Shown in pieces: positions 15,230-24,167 of a stretch of DNA of 64,000 bases. The stretch is taken from NCBI GenBank assembly GCA_965197665.1, contig CBDANO010000001.1:114610-178609 (forward strand), read 5' to 3'. This stretch comes from CBDANO01 sp965197665 (GTDB taxonomy: Bacteria; Chloroflexota; Dehalococcoidia; Lucifugimonadales; UBA3495). Position 1 is the first letter of the stretch. Each line of letters starts with the position of its first letter. The notes beneath the pieces are model-generated. The model did no database searches. It was given only the letters and a program-made list of their open reading frames with translations, and had not been told where the DNA came from. Both the position numbers and the translations under genes were made by a program.

Positions 15230-16111
15230 TCAGCCCTCGCCGGTGTGCCCCGCAAGGGCCAAGTTCGTCAGGATTCTGGAAACGGAGTAGCTCCGGTTGA
15301 GGACGTAGAAATGTATACCCGGTGCTCCCGCGTCCCACAACTCCCTCACTTGCCGGGTCGCGTACTCCACACCCAGCTCTCGGACAGCGTCATCGTCGTC
15401 GGCCAGTTCCTCCAACCGCCGGTCCAATGGCCCCGGTATTGTGGCGCCGCACAATGCGGTGAACCTGCGGATTTGGCCCGTGTTGAGAATGGGCAGAACA
15501 CCGGGGATTATGGGCACGTCGATGCCGGCCCGGTGAGCCCGGTCCACGAAGGCGAAGTAATCGTCGTTGTCGTAGAAGAGCTGGGTAATGAGAAATTCGG
15601 CGCCGTTCTTTACCTTGAGGGCGCAGTACTCCAAATCAGAATTCAGGTTCCGAGACTCGACGTGGCCCTCAGGGTAGCAAGCGGCGGCGATGCCGAAGGG
15701 GAAGTTCTCCCGGACGTGCTGAATCAAGTCGGAAGCGTGGGGGAAGCCTCCCTCCGTCGCTACGAAGTAACTCTGGCCCCCAGGCGGGTCTCCCCGAAGA
15801 GCAATTACGTTTTCGATTCCTCCCTCTTCCAGTCGCGCGAGGACACCGTGCACCTCATCCTTGGTCTGCCCGACGCAGGTCATGTGAGCCATTACTTCCA
15901 ACTCGCCTTCGTTCTTGATCTTCGAGGTGATTTCCTCGGTAAAGGACCGGGTAGTACCCCCAGCCCCGTAGGTAACGGAGACGAAATCAGGGCGAAATGC
16001 CTTCAGGCGGTCTACGGCCCGAAACACACCCAGCATCCCCTCCGCTGTCTTGGGCGGGAAGAACTCGCAGGAAATAGTCCGGGTGGTCTTCAGTATCTCT
16101 ATGATTTTCAA
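15230..16111 (-). CDS. metF: Methylenetetrahydrofolate reductase
   Basis: A 293-residue MetF TIM-barrel flavoprotein that reduces 5,10-methylene-THF to 5-methyl-THF for methionine synthesis. Seen: SCEFFPPKTAEGM near the N-terminus, FVSVTYGAGGTTR, MAHMTCVGQTKDE, ALRGDPPGGQ and GAEFLITQLFYDNDDYF. A TTG at 16111 preceded at 8 bases by GAGG is the likeliest start; another TTG at 16141 has no ribosome site. The gene before acpS runs in the same direction with a 135-base gap. Confidence 0.95.
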   Translation of the reverse strand: MKIIEILKTTRTISCEFFPPKTAEGMLGVFRAVDRLKAFRPDFVSVTYGAGGTTRSFTEEITSKIKNEGELEVMAHMTCVGQTKDEVHGVLARLEEGGIENVIALRGDPPGGQSYFVATEGGFPHASDLIQHVRENFPFGIAAACYPEGHVESRNLNSDLEYCALKVKNGAEFLITQLFYDNDDYFAFVDRAHRAGIDVPIIPGVLPILNTGQIRRFTALCGATIPGPLDRRLEELADDDDAVRELGVEYATRQVRELWDAGAPGIHFYVLNRSYSVSRILTNLALAGHTGEG

Positions 16112-16174
16112 CGTCGGCGCCTCGTGGTTACTATAGAGCAATGGCCGGAGTGGAAGTTAGCTCGCATCTCTTGG

Positions 16175-16954
16175 TCAGAACTCGGGGCGGCGTTTCTCCT
16201 TGAAAGCTTGCACGCCCTCCCTGGGATGGGACGAGGTGGCTACGTACTGGGCAAAGGCCAGGGCTTCCAGGGCCACGCCGTCCCGCAAAGACTGTTCTTG
16301 CCCCCGGCGGGTCACCGACTTGATCCAACCCAGTCCAGGGCGGCTCTTGGTGCGCAAAGAAGCCAGCAGTTCCTCCAGTTCCTGGTCCAGCTTGCCGGCC
16401 GGGACCGCGCGCAGCACCAACCCCCAGTCGGCCGCTTCCGCGCCGGATAACCAGCGTCCGGTGGTCAACAGTTCCATCGCCCGCTGCATCCCGACCCGCC
16501 GGGGCAGACGCTGGGTGGAGCCTCCTCCGGGCATCAGACCAAAGTTAACGTGCTGATCGCCGATGCGTGCGTCTTCTTCGGCCAAGACCAAATCGCAGGC
16601 CATCATCAACTCCAAGCCGCCGGCCAGAGCAAACCCATGTACTATACCAATTACCGGTACCGGCAATTCCTCCAATTGGAACAAGCAATCATTGATTTTT
16701 CTTAGGATGGAACTTATCCGGTCCGGGGCATCGAACGCGGTGGAAAGGTAGGTCAGATCGGCGCCCGCACAGAAGGCCCGGCCCTCACCCCGCAGCACCA
16801 AGGCCTTGATCTCTTGGTCGCGTTCCACCTCCCCTATCGCCGTGGAAAGCTCGTCCATGAGGTCCGGGCTCAGGGCATTCAAGGCGTCGGGGCGGTCCAG
16901 CCGGATGGTGGCCACGGCATTTTCCTTTTCCAGTTTGATGTTGTTATACTCCAC
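16175..16954 (-). CDS. Enoyl-CoA hydratase/isomerase family protein
   Basis: A 259-residue crotonase-fold protein: RPDALNALSPDLMDEL, GEGRAFCAGADL (oxyanion-hole loop), HGFALAGGLELMMACDLVLA and FGLMPGGGSTQRLPRRVG. The acidic residue pattern of a genuine hydratase is partly present, but the substrate cannot be told. It may act in fatty-acid or aromatic-acid CoA degradation. A GAGG-type ribosome site precedes the ATG. Confidence 0.88.
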   Translation of the reverse strand: MEYNNIKLEKENAVATIRLDRPDALNALSPDLMDELSTAIGEVERDQEIKALVLRGEGRAFCAGADLTYLSTAFDAPDRISSILRKINDCLFQLEELPVPVIGIVHGFALAGGLELMMACDLVLAEEDARIGDQHVNFGLMPGGGSTQRLPRRVGMQRAMELLTTGRWLSGAEAADWGLVLRAVPAGKLDQELEELLASLRTKSRPGLGWIKSVTRRGQEQSLRDGVALEALAFAQYVATSSHPREGVQAFKEKRRPEF

Positions 16955-17068
16955 GCGGAACCTCCTACACGGGTCCAGCTATCCGGTTTAATATACCAGA
17001 CCTTCCCTAGCAGGACACCTGGCCCCAGCCTCAACCGCATAGCAGGCCTCCTTGGCGAGGGAGGACCG

Positions 17069-17398
17069 GTGGCGCAACAACCGGCCAACGCCGTTACTCT
17101 GAAGGTCCGGGTGAATCCCAAAGCTTCCCGCAACCGGGTAGACGCCTACTTGGACGATGCTTTGCGATTGCGGGTAACGGCGTCGGCCCAGGGAGGCAAA
17201 GCAAACCAAGCGATGGTGGCTCTGCTCGCCGAGGCGTTGGGCGTTGCCAAGAGCCGGTTGCAAATCGTCCGCGGGCACGGATCCAGAGATAAGGTGGTGG
17301 TGGTAGAGTCGTTAAGCCGGCAAGAGATCGAGCAGCGTCTGTGGGCCTCCGTAGAACGAGCCGCCGGCGCGCAGAATGTCTGGTTAGACGCAATCTAG
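17069..17398 (+). CDS. DUF167 (YggU family) protein
   Basis: A 109-residue DUF167 protein: TLKVRVNPKASRNRVD, LRLRVTASAQGGKANQAMVALLAEALGVAKSRLQIVRG. The family is small and widespread with no proven function. Start: GTG at 17069 with GGAGG 5 bases upstream; a longer frame reaching 16814 would overlap the divergent crotonase gene and is rejected. The JAMM gene follows 109 bases downstream. Confidence 0.86.
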   Translation: MAQQPANAVTLKVRVNPKASRNRVDAYLDDALRLRVTASAQGGKANQAMVALLAEALGVAKSRLQIVRGHGSRDKVVVVESLSRQEIEQRLWASVERAAGAQNVWLDAI

Positions 17399-17507
17399 GA
17401 ATACGCCGAATAAATACGTGGACTGCGGCTGGTCACATAGGGTAGACGGCCGTGTTGACGGCTTGTTCGGATGCTCCCGAGACTAGCCGGCGAAAGGAGG
17501 GACGCTG

Positions 17508-17921
17508 GTGGTGCGAATCGAAGGGCGCTTCGTCGACGAGATGGTGGCCCACGCCAGAGATGATCTGCCCAACGAATGCTGCGGCATACTGGCCGGGAAA
17601 GGAGGACAGGTACTGTGCCTCTACCCCATGACCAACGTGGCAGCCAGCCCCTTTCGCTTTGCCATGGACCCCTTGGAGATCGCCAAGGTGGACCAAGAAG
17701 CCGGGGACAGCGATTGGGACCTGTTGGCCATATACCACTCCCACACCCGGAGCGAGGCGTACCCATCGGACACGGACGTTCGCATCGCGGGCGGTACCGC
17801 CGAGCTGTGGCCGGAGGTCCGCTACCTCCTGGTTTCACTGATGGACGTGGGCAATCCGAGCGTGCGCCTCTTTCGTATCAAGGAGGGCGAGGTCACTGAG
17901 GAATCTTTGGAAATATCCTGA
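17508..17921 (+). CDS. JAMM/Mov34 family M67 metallopeptidase
   Basis: A 137-residue stand-alone JAB1/MPN domain. NECCGILAG supplies the upstream Glu region, and HSHTRSEAYPSDTD is the HxHx7SxxD zinc motif, so the active site looks complete. Bacterial stand-alone members include desampylase-like proteases and enzymes that trim ubiquitin-like or sulfur-carrier proteins such as ThiS/CysO. No ThiS-like gene is adjacent, so the target is open. Start: GTG at 17508 after AAAGGAGGG. The next gene begins 3 bases after the stop. Confidence 0.85.
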   Translation: MVRIEGRFVDEMVAHARDDLPNECCGILAGKGGQVLCLYPMTNVAASPFRFAMDPLEIAKVDQEAGDSDWDLLAIYHSHTRSEAYPSDTDVRIAGGTAELWPEVRYLLVSLMDVGNPSVRLFRIKEGEVTEESLEIS

Positions 17922-17924
17922 GAC

Positions 17925-20444
17925 ATGGACCCCAACAATGCAAGGAAACCTTCTCCCAGGGTCCGGCCGGAGTCTTGGCCCCGGGCTGCCCTGGCCAAGA
18001 CCGTCATTTTTTCGGCCCTGGCCGGCATGGCAATGTTGCTGGCCAGTTGCGGAGGTAGTACCCAGGCCACACCGGCCCCTGACCCGCGCATAGACCGAGT
18101 CCTGGAAAAGCTGGACCGGCTTACGGAGATGGTGCACGACCTAGACAGCGGAAACATCCGGGGTACAAGGGTGGGACCAACCCCTTCGCCGGCCCTCCCG
18201 TCTATCGCCGCCGACCCAACCGCTTCACCGACCCTCCCGCCTACTGCCGCCGAGCCAACCGCTTCGCCGACCCTCCCGCCTACCGCCGCCGACCTCGTAC
18301 CTTCGCCGGCCCTCTCGCCCACGGCCGCCGACCCCGTCCCGCTACCAACACCGGCAGGCCCCCCTGCCTCTCCCACGCCGAATCCCGGCAATTCTTCATG
18401 GGTGCTGGAGCGGGTGGACGCTCTGATCAATCTCTACGACTTCACTGATTCCGGGGCCGCGCTGCTGCGAAGCTTGGACCTGCGCCAGATGCGAGGGGAA
18501 CCGGGGTTCTTTGGCAGCTTCGGGTTCTACAAGTGGGCCGGAGTGGGGGAGGCCAGGCCCATCGGAGTAATGCACGAGGTCGGTCACTCCTATTGGGGCG
18601 GTTTCCCAATACAGGGATTCCCGGAACTAAGCTGGAAAGTCCCCGAAGGGGAGACCGTCTCTCCAGCGATGAGGCGGTATCACGCCGACATATTGTTCTT
18701 CATGTCCCAACCGCCGGACCACTTCGAGGTGCTGCGCCAACGCTTACGCAACCTTCCCGAGGTTTCCAATGACAACCGGGAGCCCCTATTTCACAGTCTA
18801 GAGGCCGACATGGCTTATGCCACAGGAGGAGACCTTGCTCTGGTCCCGCCCATCTTGCGCAAGTACTGGGGCCGGTTCCTCAAGGAGGGGCCCTTCGGTT
18901 CCTGGTACGACGCCGTGGCATGGTACCAATCTCTGGAAGCCGACGACAGGACGGCAGCCAACAAGTACCTGGGGTTCGAGCACTTGGACTTGCGCCAATA
19001 CCCCACTCTAACGCCCGCCGAGGAAATGCCCAATCTCCTCCAGGGGCGATTAGGGACTCTGGCCCAAGAAGAGAGGCAGCGGCTGTTCGACCTGGCAGAC
19101 CAGTTCGACCTCCTTCTGGGGGCCGCCCAAGAGGAAGAAAAGTTCCGCTTCTGGCGCGGATACTTACGGGACAAGGTCCGGTTGGATGGGCTTCATGAAG
19201 GCTACTTGGCGTCGCTGGATGCGCCCCGGGCCGCCGGCCTCGCTTCGGCACTGAAGTTCCTGAGGAAGCTATCGGGGTTGTCTCCGGGGGACCAAGCCCG
19301 GCGTGTGACGGAACAACTGCCGGGACAGCCGTTCTTGGTGAATTTCTTGCCCGCCCTGGATAACCGGACTCTCCTGGAACTGTTCAGAAGGGGAGGCCCG
19401 CTGCCCGAGGGAGCTACTCTCCAAGCCACCGCCAGTTTCGTCCAGCGGTTGGAACGCTTCAGCAAGGACGTGGAGGAAGTGCTTTCCGCCGCTCGGAGAG
19501 ACCCTAGCCGGGGCGCCGAATCGCTGAGGGAAGTCGTTTCCGATATCGGCTTGGAGCGGAAGGAGGACTTGCGCCTCTTCTTCGAGTTGCTGCGGGATGA
19601 AGACCACCAATTGACCAGCGTCGCGGTCCAATCATTGGACAAAGCCTTCGTCCAGCGCCTTATAGAGTCCGTGCCGGTCCAGATCAGGTTCACCCTGAAG
19701 CCGGACGAACTCTTGGCCAAGTTGGACGTTACCGTTCAGTCGGAGATTTCGGACCTGAAGCAAGGTATTGGGGTCTTGATAAACGAGCCGTCAGGCAATT
19801 ACCTCATCGACGAGCCCTATTTGGAGCGGATGTACGACGTGGTGGCCGAGCGGGGCCGGACCCAGGACGGAGGCTTGCAAAGAGACTTGTTGGATATAGT
19901 CCTAGAGGCCGGTTTTCCCTTTGACGAATTCATCCGGCGCAATCCACGAGAAGCCGCGGCGCTACTCAGCCAAGACCCGGGGCTAAGCGCCGCCGGAATT
20001 TTGGCCGGCGACCCCGTCCGGTCTCCTCCCGCCCGGACCATTCACCGTCTGGTTTTCGCCGACCCGTCACTGGCCGCCCGGGTTGTTACAGCCCTGGAAG
20101 ACGCCGGTAATAGAGGCGCGGCGGTGGATGCGCTGGCCTACCTAGCCTACGACAAGGACCGTTCCGGCAGGTTGCCCCAACTGCCTATTTCCCTCGAGCA
20201 CGACGGGAGGTTCTTGGACGCTCTGGCTCTCCGAAAGGGGGACGATTGGCTCGGGCTGCGCTTGAGAGAAGCCTTTTCCCTTTTCGCCGACCGGCAGGCC
20301 AAAGGCGAGGTCCCCGGAGACTTCTTAGCCCAGTTCAACGCCACCCTGACGGCCGCGGCAGCCGCTTTGCCCGACGAGGCCGCCCGGAACAGGTTAAACG
20401 GCGTTATTCAGAGCGTTCTCCGGGAGTTCCCCGATGGTAGCTAG
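17925..20444 (+). CDS. Large lipoprotein with 13-residue repeats and an HExxH motif
   Basis: An 839-residue exported protein. A hydrophobic segment ends in the lipobox L-A-S-C42, so it should be lipid-anchored. Residues 88-139 are four tandem 13-residue Pro/Thr/Ala units (DNA 18186-18341), probably a wall or surface spacer. The body has MHEVGHSYWGGFP at about 216-228, an HExxH zinc-protease-like motif, followed by a long helical region without recognised domains. A peptidase role is possible but the rest of a known protease family is not recognised. It follows the JAMM gene by 3 bases. Its last 41 bases overlap the convergent exchanger gene. Confidence 0.8.
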   Translation: MDPNNARKPSPRVRPESWPRAALAKTVIFSALAGMAMLLASCGGSTQATPAPDPRIDRVLEKLDRLTEMVHDLDSGNIRGTRVGPTPSPALPSIAADPTASPTLPPTAAEPTASPTLPPTAADLVPSPALSPTAADPVPLPTPAGPPASPTPNPGNSSWVLERVDALINLYDFTDSGAALLRSLDLRQMRGEPGFFGSFGFYKWAGVGEARPIGVMHEVGHSYWGGFPIQGFPELSWKVPEGETVSPAMRRYHADILFFMSQPPDHFEVLRQRLRNLPEVSNDNREPLFHSLEADMAYATGGDLALVPPILRKYWGRFLKEGPFGSWYDAVAWYQSLEADDRTAANKYLGFEHLDLRQYPTLTPAEEMPNLLQGRLGTLAQEERQRLFDLADQFDLLLGAAQEEEKFRFWRGYLRDKVRLDGLHEGYLASLDAPRAAGLASALKFLRKLSGLSPGDQARRVTEQLPGQPFLVNFLPALDNRTLLELFRRGGPLPEGATLQATASFVQRLERFSKDVEEVLSAARRDPSRGAESLREVVSDIGLERKEDLRLFFELLRDEDHQLTSVAVQSLDKAFVQRLIESVPVQIRFTLKPDELLAKLDVTVQSEISDLKQGIGVLINEPSGNYLIDEPYLERMYDVVAERGRTQDGGLQRDLLDIVLEAGFPFDEFIRRNPREAAALLSQDPGLSAAGILAGDPVRSPPARTIHRLVFADPSLAARVVTALEDAGNRGAAVDALAYLAYDKDRSGRLPQLPISLEHDGRFLDALALRKGDDWLGLRLREAFSLFADRQAKGEVPGDFLAQFNATLTAAAAALPDEAARNRLNGVIQSVLREFPDGS
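18186..18341 (+). repeat. Four tandem 39-bp units in the lipoprotein gene
   Basis: Four in-frame 39-bp units encode SP(A/T)L(P/S)... repeats of 13 residues. Units 2 and 3 are nearly identical in DNA; units 1 and 4 have diverged more. Such arrays can change copy number by slippage. Confidence 0.85.
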
Positions 20445-21468
20445 CCGCCGCTCGGTCATCCTCGTCGCTTTCAGCAGTGCCCAAAGTCGCCACCACGCCG
20501 GCCCCGGCGACGGTGGCCAACGTCATCAACACCAAAGCGGCGTTGGCTACGGCGGCCGTCATTCGGCGCCGCCCCATGATTAGCAACAACCCCACCAGCA
20601 TCAGGCCGATGGACAAGCCCCCGGCGAGGAAATGGGATGGCACCGTCTCGTTTATCAGGATACCGTCCCGGTAGAACAGGTCGGAATAGAATAGAATGGA
20701 AATGTTGAACATGTTGCTGCCGTACAAGCCGGCCACGGCTAAGTCTGCCGCGCCGATGCGCGCCGCCGCGATGGCCATCGACAACTCGGGAAGGCTGGTA
20801 ACGAAGGAGACCGCCAGAATTCCCAGGGTGCTGGAAGCGATGCCGGCTTGGTCCGCGATTTGGTCCGCGCTCCAAGCCAGGAAGAACCCGGCGACCACCA
20901 CCGCCGCCGACGCGATGCCAAACAACACCCAAGCCCGCCGCAGGGTCATCTCCTCTTCGTCTTCTTCTCCCCCGTCCTTGCCCTGTTCAGGGCGGGTAAC
21001 GTAGACGATCCGCATGCCTGCAACGAATATCAAGACCAGTATCAAAGAGGACAGCCCGATGTCCCAAAGGGATAAGTCGATCTTCAACGCGGCAAAAATT
21101 AGGGCCGCCGCGGTGATGATTACGGAGATTACAACCAAGTAGGTCTGCTGCTGCGCTACCCGCCGGAGAAATCCGATGCCGCCGAAAAGCAACATCACCA
21201 AGGACAGCTTGAACATGTTGTACATGTTGGCCCCCAGCACGGTGCCAACCGCCAACTCGGGGTTAGGAGGGTCCAAGCGAACGGCGGAGACGTTGGTGGA
21301 GAGCTCGGGAAGCGACGTGGCCAACGCTACCAAGAGACTGCCGACGAAGACGCGCCCCCAACCGGTCAGGGTCGCCAGCGCGTCACCGTAGATGGCAAGG
21401 CGCGTTCCGAAATAGACCACACTGGCCGCGCTGGCCAGGAAGACGACCAGAGGTAGGGCTACGTCCAA
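20404..21468 (-). CDS. CaCA-family sodium/calcium exchanger-like membrane protein
   Basis: A 354-residue inner-membrane protein with two inverted halves. Each has an alpha-repeat: GSLLVALATSLPELSTNVSA (first) and LAVSFVTSLPELSMAIAAAR (second), both carrying the cation-binding P-E signature. About ten membrane helices flank a polar, acidic loop (GKDGGEEDEEEM). Family members exchange Ca2+ for Na+ or H+. It starts 1 base after the leuB stop, so it is probably in the leuB operon. Its 3' end overlaps the convergent lipoprotein gene by 41 bases. Confidence 0.9.
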   Translation of the reverse strand: MDVALPLVVFLASAASVVYFGTRLAIYGDALATLTGWGRVFVGSLLVALATSLPELSTNVSAVRLDPPNPELAVGTVLGANMYNMFKLSLVMLLFGGIGFLRRVAQQQTYLVVISVIITAAALIFAALKIDLSLWDIGLSSLILVLIFVAGMRIVYVTRPEQGKDGGEEDEEEMTLRRAWVLFGIASAAVVVAGFFLAWSADQIADQAGIASSTLGILAVSFVTSLPELSMAIAAARIGAADLAVAGLYGSNMFNISILFYSDLFYRDGILINETVPSHFLAGGLSIGLMLVGLLLIMGRRRMTAAVANAALVLMTLATVAGAGVVATLGTAESDEDDRAAASYHRGTPGERSE

Positions 21469-21469
21469 C

Positions 21470-22576
21470 TCAGCGGGGCCCCGTCCGCTGGACCGCCGAC
21501 GCTACCCGGTCTCCCATTTCGGCGGTGCTGACCGGCTTGGCGTTGGGAGCGGCGATATCCGCGGTCCGGTAATTTTCGGCCAGCGCTTCTTCCACCGCTC
21601 GTTCCGTAACGGCCGCTTCCTCGGTGAGACCCAATGAATGCCGGGCCATCATGGCCACGCTGAGTATGGAAGCAACAGGATTGGCGATTCCCCGGCCGGC
21701 GATGTCCGGCGCCGTCCCGTGAATCGGCTCGTAGAGCCCCGGGGTCCGCGCTCCCAGGGCCGGCACCTCCGCCAGGCTTGCCGAAGGGAGCAGACCCATG
21801 GACGCCGCCAAGACCGAGGCTTCGTCGGTCAAGATGTCACCGAAAGTGTTTTCGGAGACGATGACGTCGAACCGGGACGGGCGTTGGATTAGCTGCATCG
21901 CGCAGTTGTCGACCAACAGGTGCTCCAGTTCCACGTCGGGGTATTCCTCGCTCAACCGGGTTGCCGTCTGCCGCCAGAGGCGCGAGCATTCCAGCACGTT
22001 CGCTTTATCCACGGAAACCAACTTGCCGCGACGGCCCCGAGCCAACTCGAAACCCACCCGTAGAATACGCTCGATCTCCGGCTCGCTGTAGCGCATGGTG
22101 TCCACCGCCGTCCAGCCTTGCGGAGTCTCGTCCCGGCCCTTCGGTTGGGCGTAGTAGAGACCCCCGGTCAGCTCCCGCACCACTACCATGTCGACGCCGT
22201 CCAGCACCTCGGGCTTGAGGGCGCTGGAGTCGGCCAGCCAGGGAAAGACCTTCACCGGCCGGATATTGGCAAAAACTCCCAGGTGGCTGCGCAGTTGGAG
22301 TATAGCATCCTCGGGGCGCACCGCAGCCCCGGGATCGTCCCACTTCGGGCCGCCCACGGCCCCAAAGAGGACCGCATCCGCAGACTCGGCCAGTTCCAGC
22401 GCCTCCGGGAGCAGCGCGATCCCGTGGCGGTCTATGGAAATTCCGCCTGCGTCGGCGTACTGGAAGTCAAACCGGTGGTTGAAGGCGCGGCCCACAGCCC
22501 GCAAGACCTTGACTCCTTCGGCGGTGACTTCCGGCCCTATGCCGTCGCCGGGCAGCACAGCAATCTTGAATTGCAC
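21470..22576 (-). CDS. leuB: 3-isopropylmalate dehydrogenase
   Basis: A 368-residue LeuB, which oxidatively decarboxylates 3-isopropylmalate with NAD+ in leucine synthesis. Seen: VLPGDGIGPEV, LGVFANIRPVKVFP, VVVRELTGGLYYAQPKGR, SVDKANVLECSRLWR, the metal site SENTFGDILTDEAS and EPIHGTAPDIAGRGIANP. Typical family length. No other leu genes are near. The divergent glcD gene starts 83 bases away. Confidence 0.96.
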   Translation of the reverse strand: MQFKIAVLPGDGIGPEVTAEGVKVLRAVGRAFNHRFDFQYADAGGISIDRHGIALLPEALELAESADAVLFGAVGGPKWDDPGAAVRPEDAILQLRSHLGVFANIRPVKVFPWLADSSALKPEVLDGVDMVVVRELTGGLYYAQPKGRDETPQGWTAVDTMRYSEPEIERILRVGFELARGRRGKLVSVDKANVLECSRLWRQTATRLSEEYPDVELEHLLVDNCAMQLIQRPSRFDVIVSENTFGDILTDEASVLAASMGLLPSASLAEVPALGARTPGLYEPIHGTAPDIAGRGIANPVASILSVAMMARHSLGLTEEAAVTERAVEEALAENYRTADIAAPNAKPVSTAEMGDRVASAVQRTGPR

Positions 22577-22613
22577 TGGTCTACTCCTTACACGCGGCTT
22601 TCACCCGCATTCC

Positions 22614-22642
22614 TTGCCAAGGTCTCAAGCTCTAGTTTATCA
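22614..22642 (+). promoter_or_regulatory. Possible glcDEF promoter
   Basis: TTGCCA (22614-22619), 17 bases, TTATCA (22637-22642), lying 17 bases before the glcD ATG in the short divergent region with leuB. The match is moderate. Confidence 0.35.
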
Positions 22643-22658
22643 TCCCCAAAGAGCAGGT

Positions 22659-24098
22659 ATGGAAAATCAAGAATTCATCCGGGGATTAAGCTCCATAGTC
22701 GGAGAGGCCAACGTGGTCTCCCACCCGGACGACCTGTTGGTCTTCGAGTACGACGGTTCCATCGACCGGGGTATGCCGGCGGCGGTGGTGTTTCCGAACT
22801 CGGTCGAAGAAGTGAGCCGAGTGATGGGCTTGGCCTACCGAGCCGGAATACCGGTGGTCGGCCGCGGCTCCGGGACCGGTCTAAGCGGCGGGGCTATCTC
22901 ACCGCCCGGCGGGATACAGATAGCCTTCACCCGGATGAACCGGGTCCTGGAACTAGACGAAGAAAACCGGGCCGTTACCGTGGAGCCCGGCGTGATCAAC
23001 TTGGACTTGGACGACTACGCCCGCAAGTTTGGCTTGCGTTACGCTCCCGACCCGTCCAGCCAGAAGGCTTGTACCATCGGTGGAAACGTCGCCGAAAACG
23101 CCGGGGGCCCCCACTGTTTGGCTTACGGTACCACTACCAACCACGTGCTGGGGATGGAGGTGGTGCTTGAAGACGGCACCGTGGTCAACCTGGGGAGCCT
23201 ATCCACGCCGGCGGTATATCAATCCCCCGGTTATGACCTGCGCGGCGTTTTCGTTGGGTCGGAAGGGACCTTTGGCGTCGCTACCAAGATCGTTCTTCGA
23301 TTGTTGCCCCTGCCGGAAGCGGTCAAGACCTACTTGGGCATCTTTCCGGAAGTTGACTCCGCCTGCGCCGCGGTGTCGGCGGTAATCGGGCACGGCCTCG
23401 TCCCGGCGGCCCTGGAAATGATCGACGCACTGAGCATTCAAGCGGTGCAAAACGTTACCGACCTGGGTTACCCTGATGATGCGGGGGCCGTCTTGCTCAT
23501 CGAACTGGAAGGCCTTGAAGAGGAAGTCGCCGAGATGGGCGCCGAGGTGGAATCGTCCCTCTGGGACACCGGGGCCACCCAGGTTAAGGTAGCGGAGGGT
23601 GAGGCGGAGAGAGCGTCCCTCTGGGCGGGGCGAAAAGGAGCTTTGGGCGCTCTGGGCAGCCTGGCGCCCAACTACTACCTCATCGATGGAGTCGTCCCCC
23701 GAACGCAACTGGGCAGCGTTCTCCGGCGGGTGGCCCGGATAGGGGAAAGCTACGGCATCCCCATCGCCAACGTGTTCCACGCCGGGGACGGCAATCTGCA
23801 CCCATGTTTGCTGTTCGACGAGCGCGAAGCCGGTTCCATGGAAAGAGTCATCGAAGCCGGCGCCGCGGTTATGAAAGTCTGCGTCGACGCCGGAGGGACC
23901 CTTACCGGAGAGCACGGAGTGGGCCTGGAAAAGAAAGAGCAGATGCCCTTGGTGTTCTCTGAGGACGATATGGCCGCTATGCGTTTGGTGCGAGACGCCT
24001 TTGCCCCGTGCAATCGTTTGAACCCTGGGAAGATATTCCCCGGAGGCCCGGCGCACCAACCGGCGGCCCAGCGCGCCGTACCGGGGATGCCGGCATAG
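22659..24098 (+). CDS. glcD: Glycolate oxidase subunit GlcD (FAD-linked)
   Basis: A 479-residue FAD-binding oxidase of the GlcD/D-lactate dehydrogenase type. The PCMH FAD domain includes PVVGRGSGTGLSGGAISPPGG; the C-terminal FAD-oxidase domain contains HAGDGNLHP and GTLTGEHGVGLEKK. With GlcE and GlcF it oxidises glycolate to glyoxylate and passes electrons to quinone at the membrane. The start is the ATG at 22659; a longer open frame upstream runs over leuB and is rejected. First gene of glcD-glcE-glcF. Confidence 0.93.
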   Translation: MENQEFIRGLSSIVGEANVVSHPDDLLVFEYDGSIDRGMPAAVVFPNSVEEVSRVMGLAYRAGIPVVGRGSGTGLSGGAISPPGGIQIAFTRMNRVLELDEENRAVTVEPGVINLDLDDYARKFGLRYAPDPSSQKACTIGGNVAENAGGPHCLAYGTTTNHVLGMEVVLEDGTVVNLGSLSTPAVYQSPGYDLRGVFVGSEGTFGVATKIVLRLLPLPEAVKTYLGIFPEVDSACAAVSAVIGHGLVPAALEMIDALSIQAVQNVTDLGYPDDAGAVLLIELEGLEEEVAEMGAEVESSLWDTGATQVKVAEGEAERASLWAGRKGALGALGSLAPNYYLIDGVVPRTQLGSVLRRVARIGESYGIPIANVFHAGDGNLHPCLLFDEREAGSMERVIEAGAAVMKVCVDAGGTLTGEHGVGLEKKEQMPLVFSEDDMAAMRLVRDAFAPCNRLNPGKIFPGGPAHQPAAQRAVPGMPA

Positions 24099-24167
24099 CT
24101 TCCCGTACCCCTCGGCAGGTTTCGCCGACCAGATTGCACCGGCTTACGCCCCGGCCAAGTGACACCC

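Noticed and set aside
15188..16450. 420-codon plus-strand frame opposite metF and the crotonase gene
   Set aside because: Long antisense frame over two well-recognised genes; no motifs of its own.
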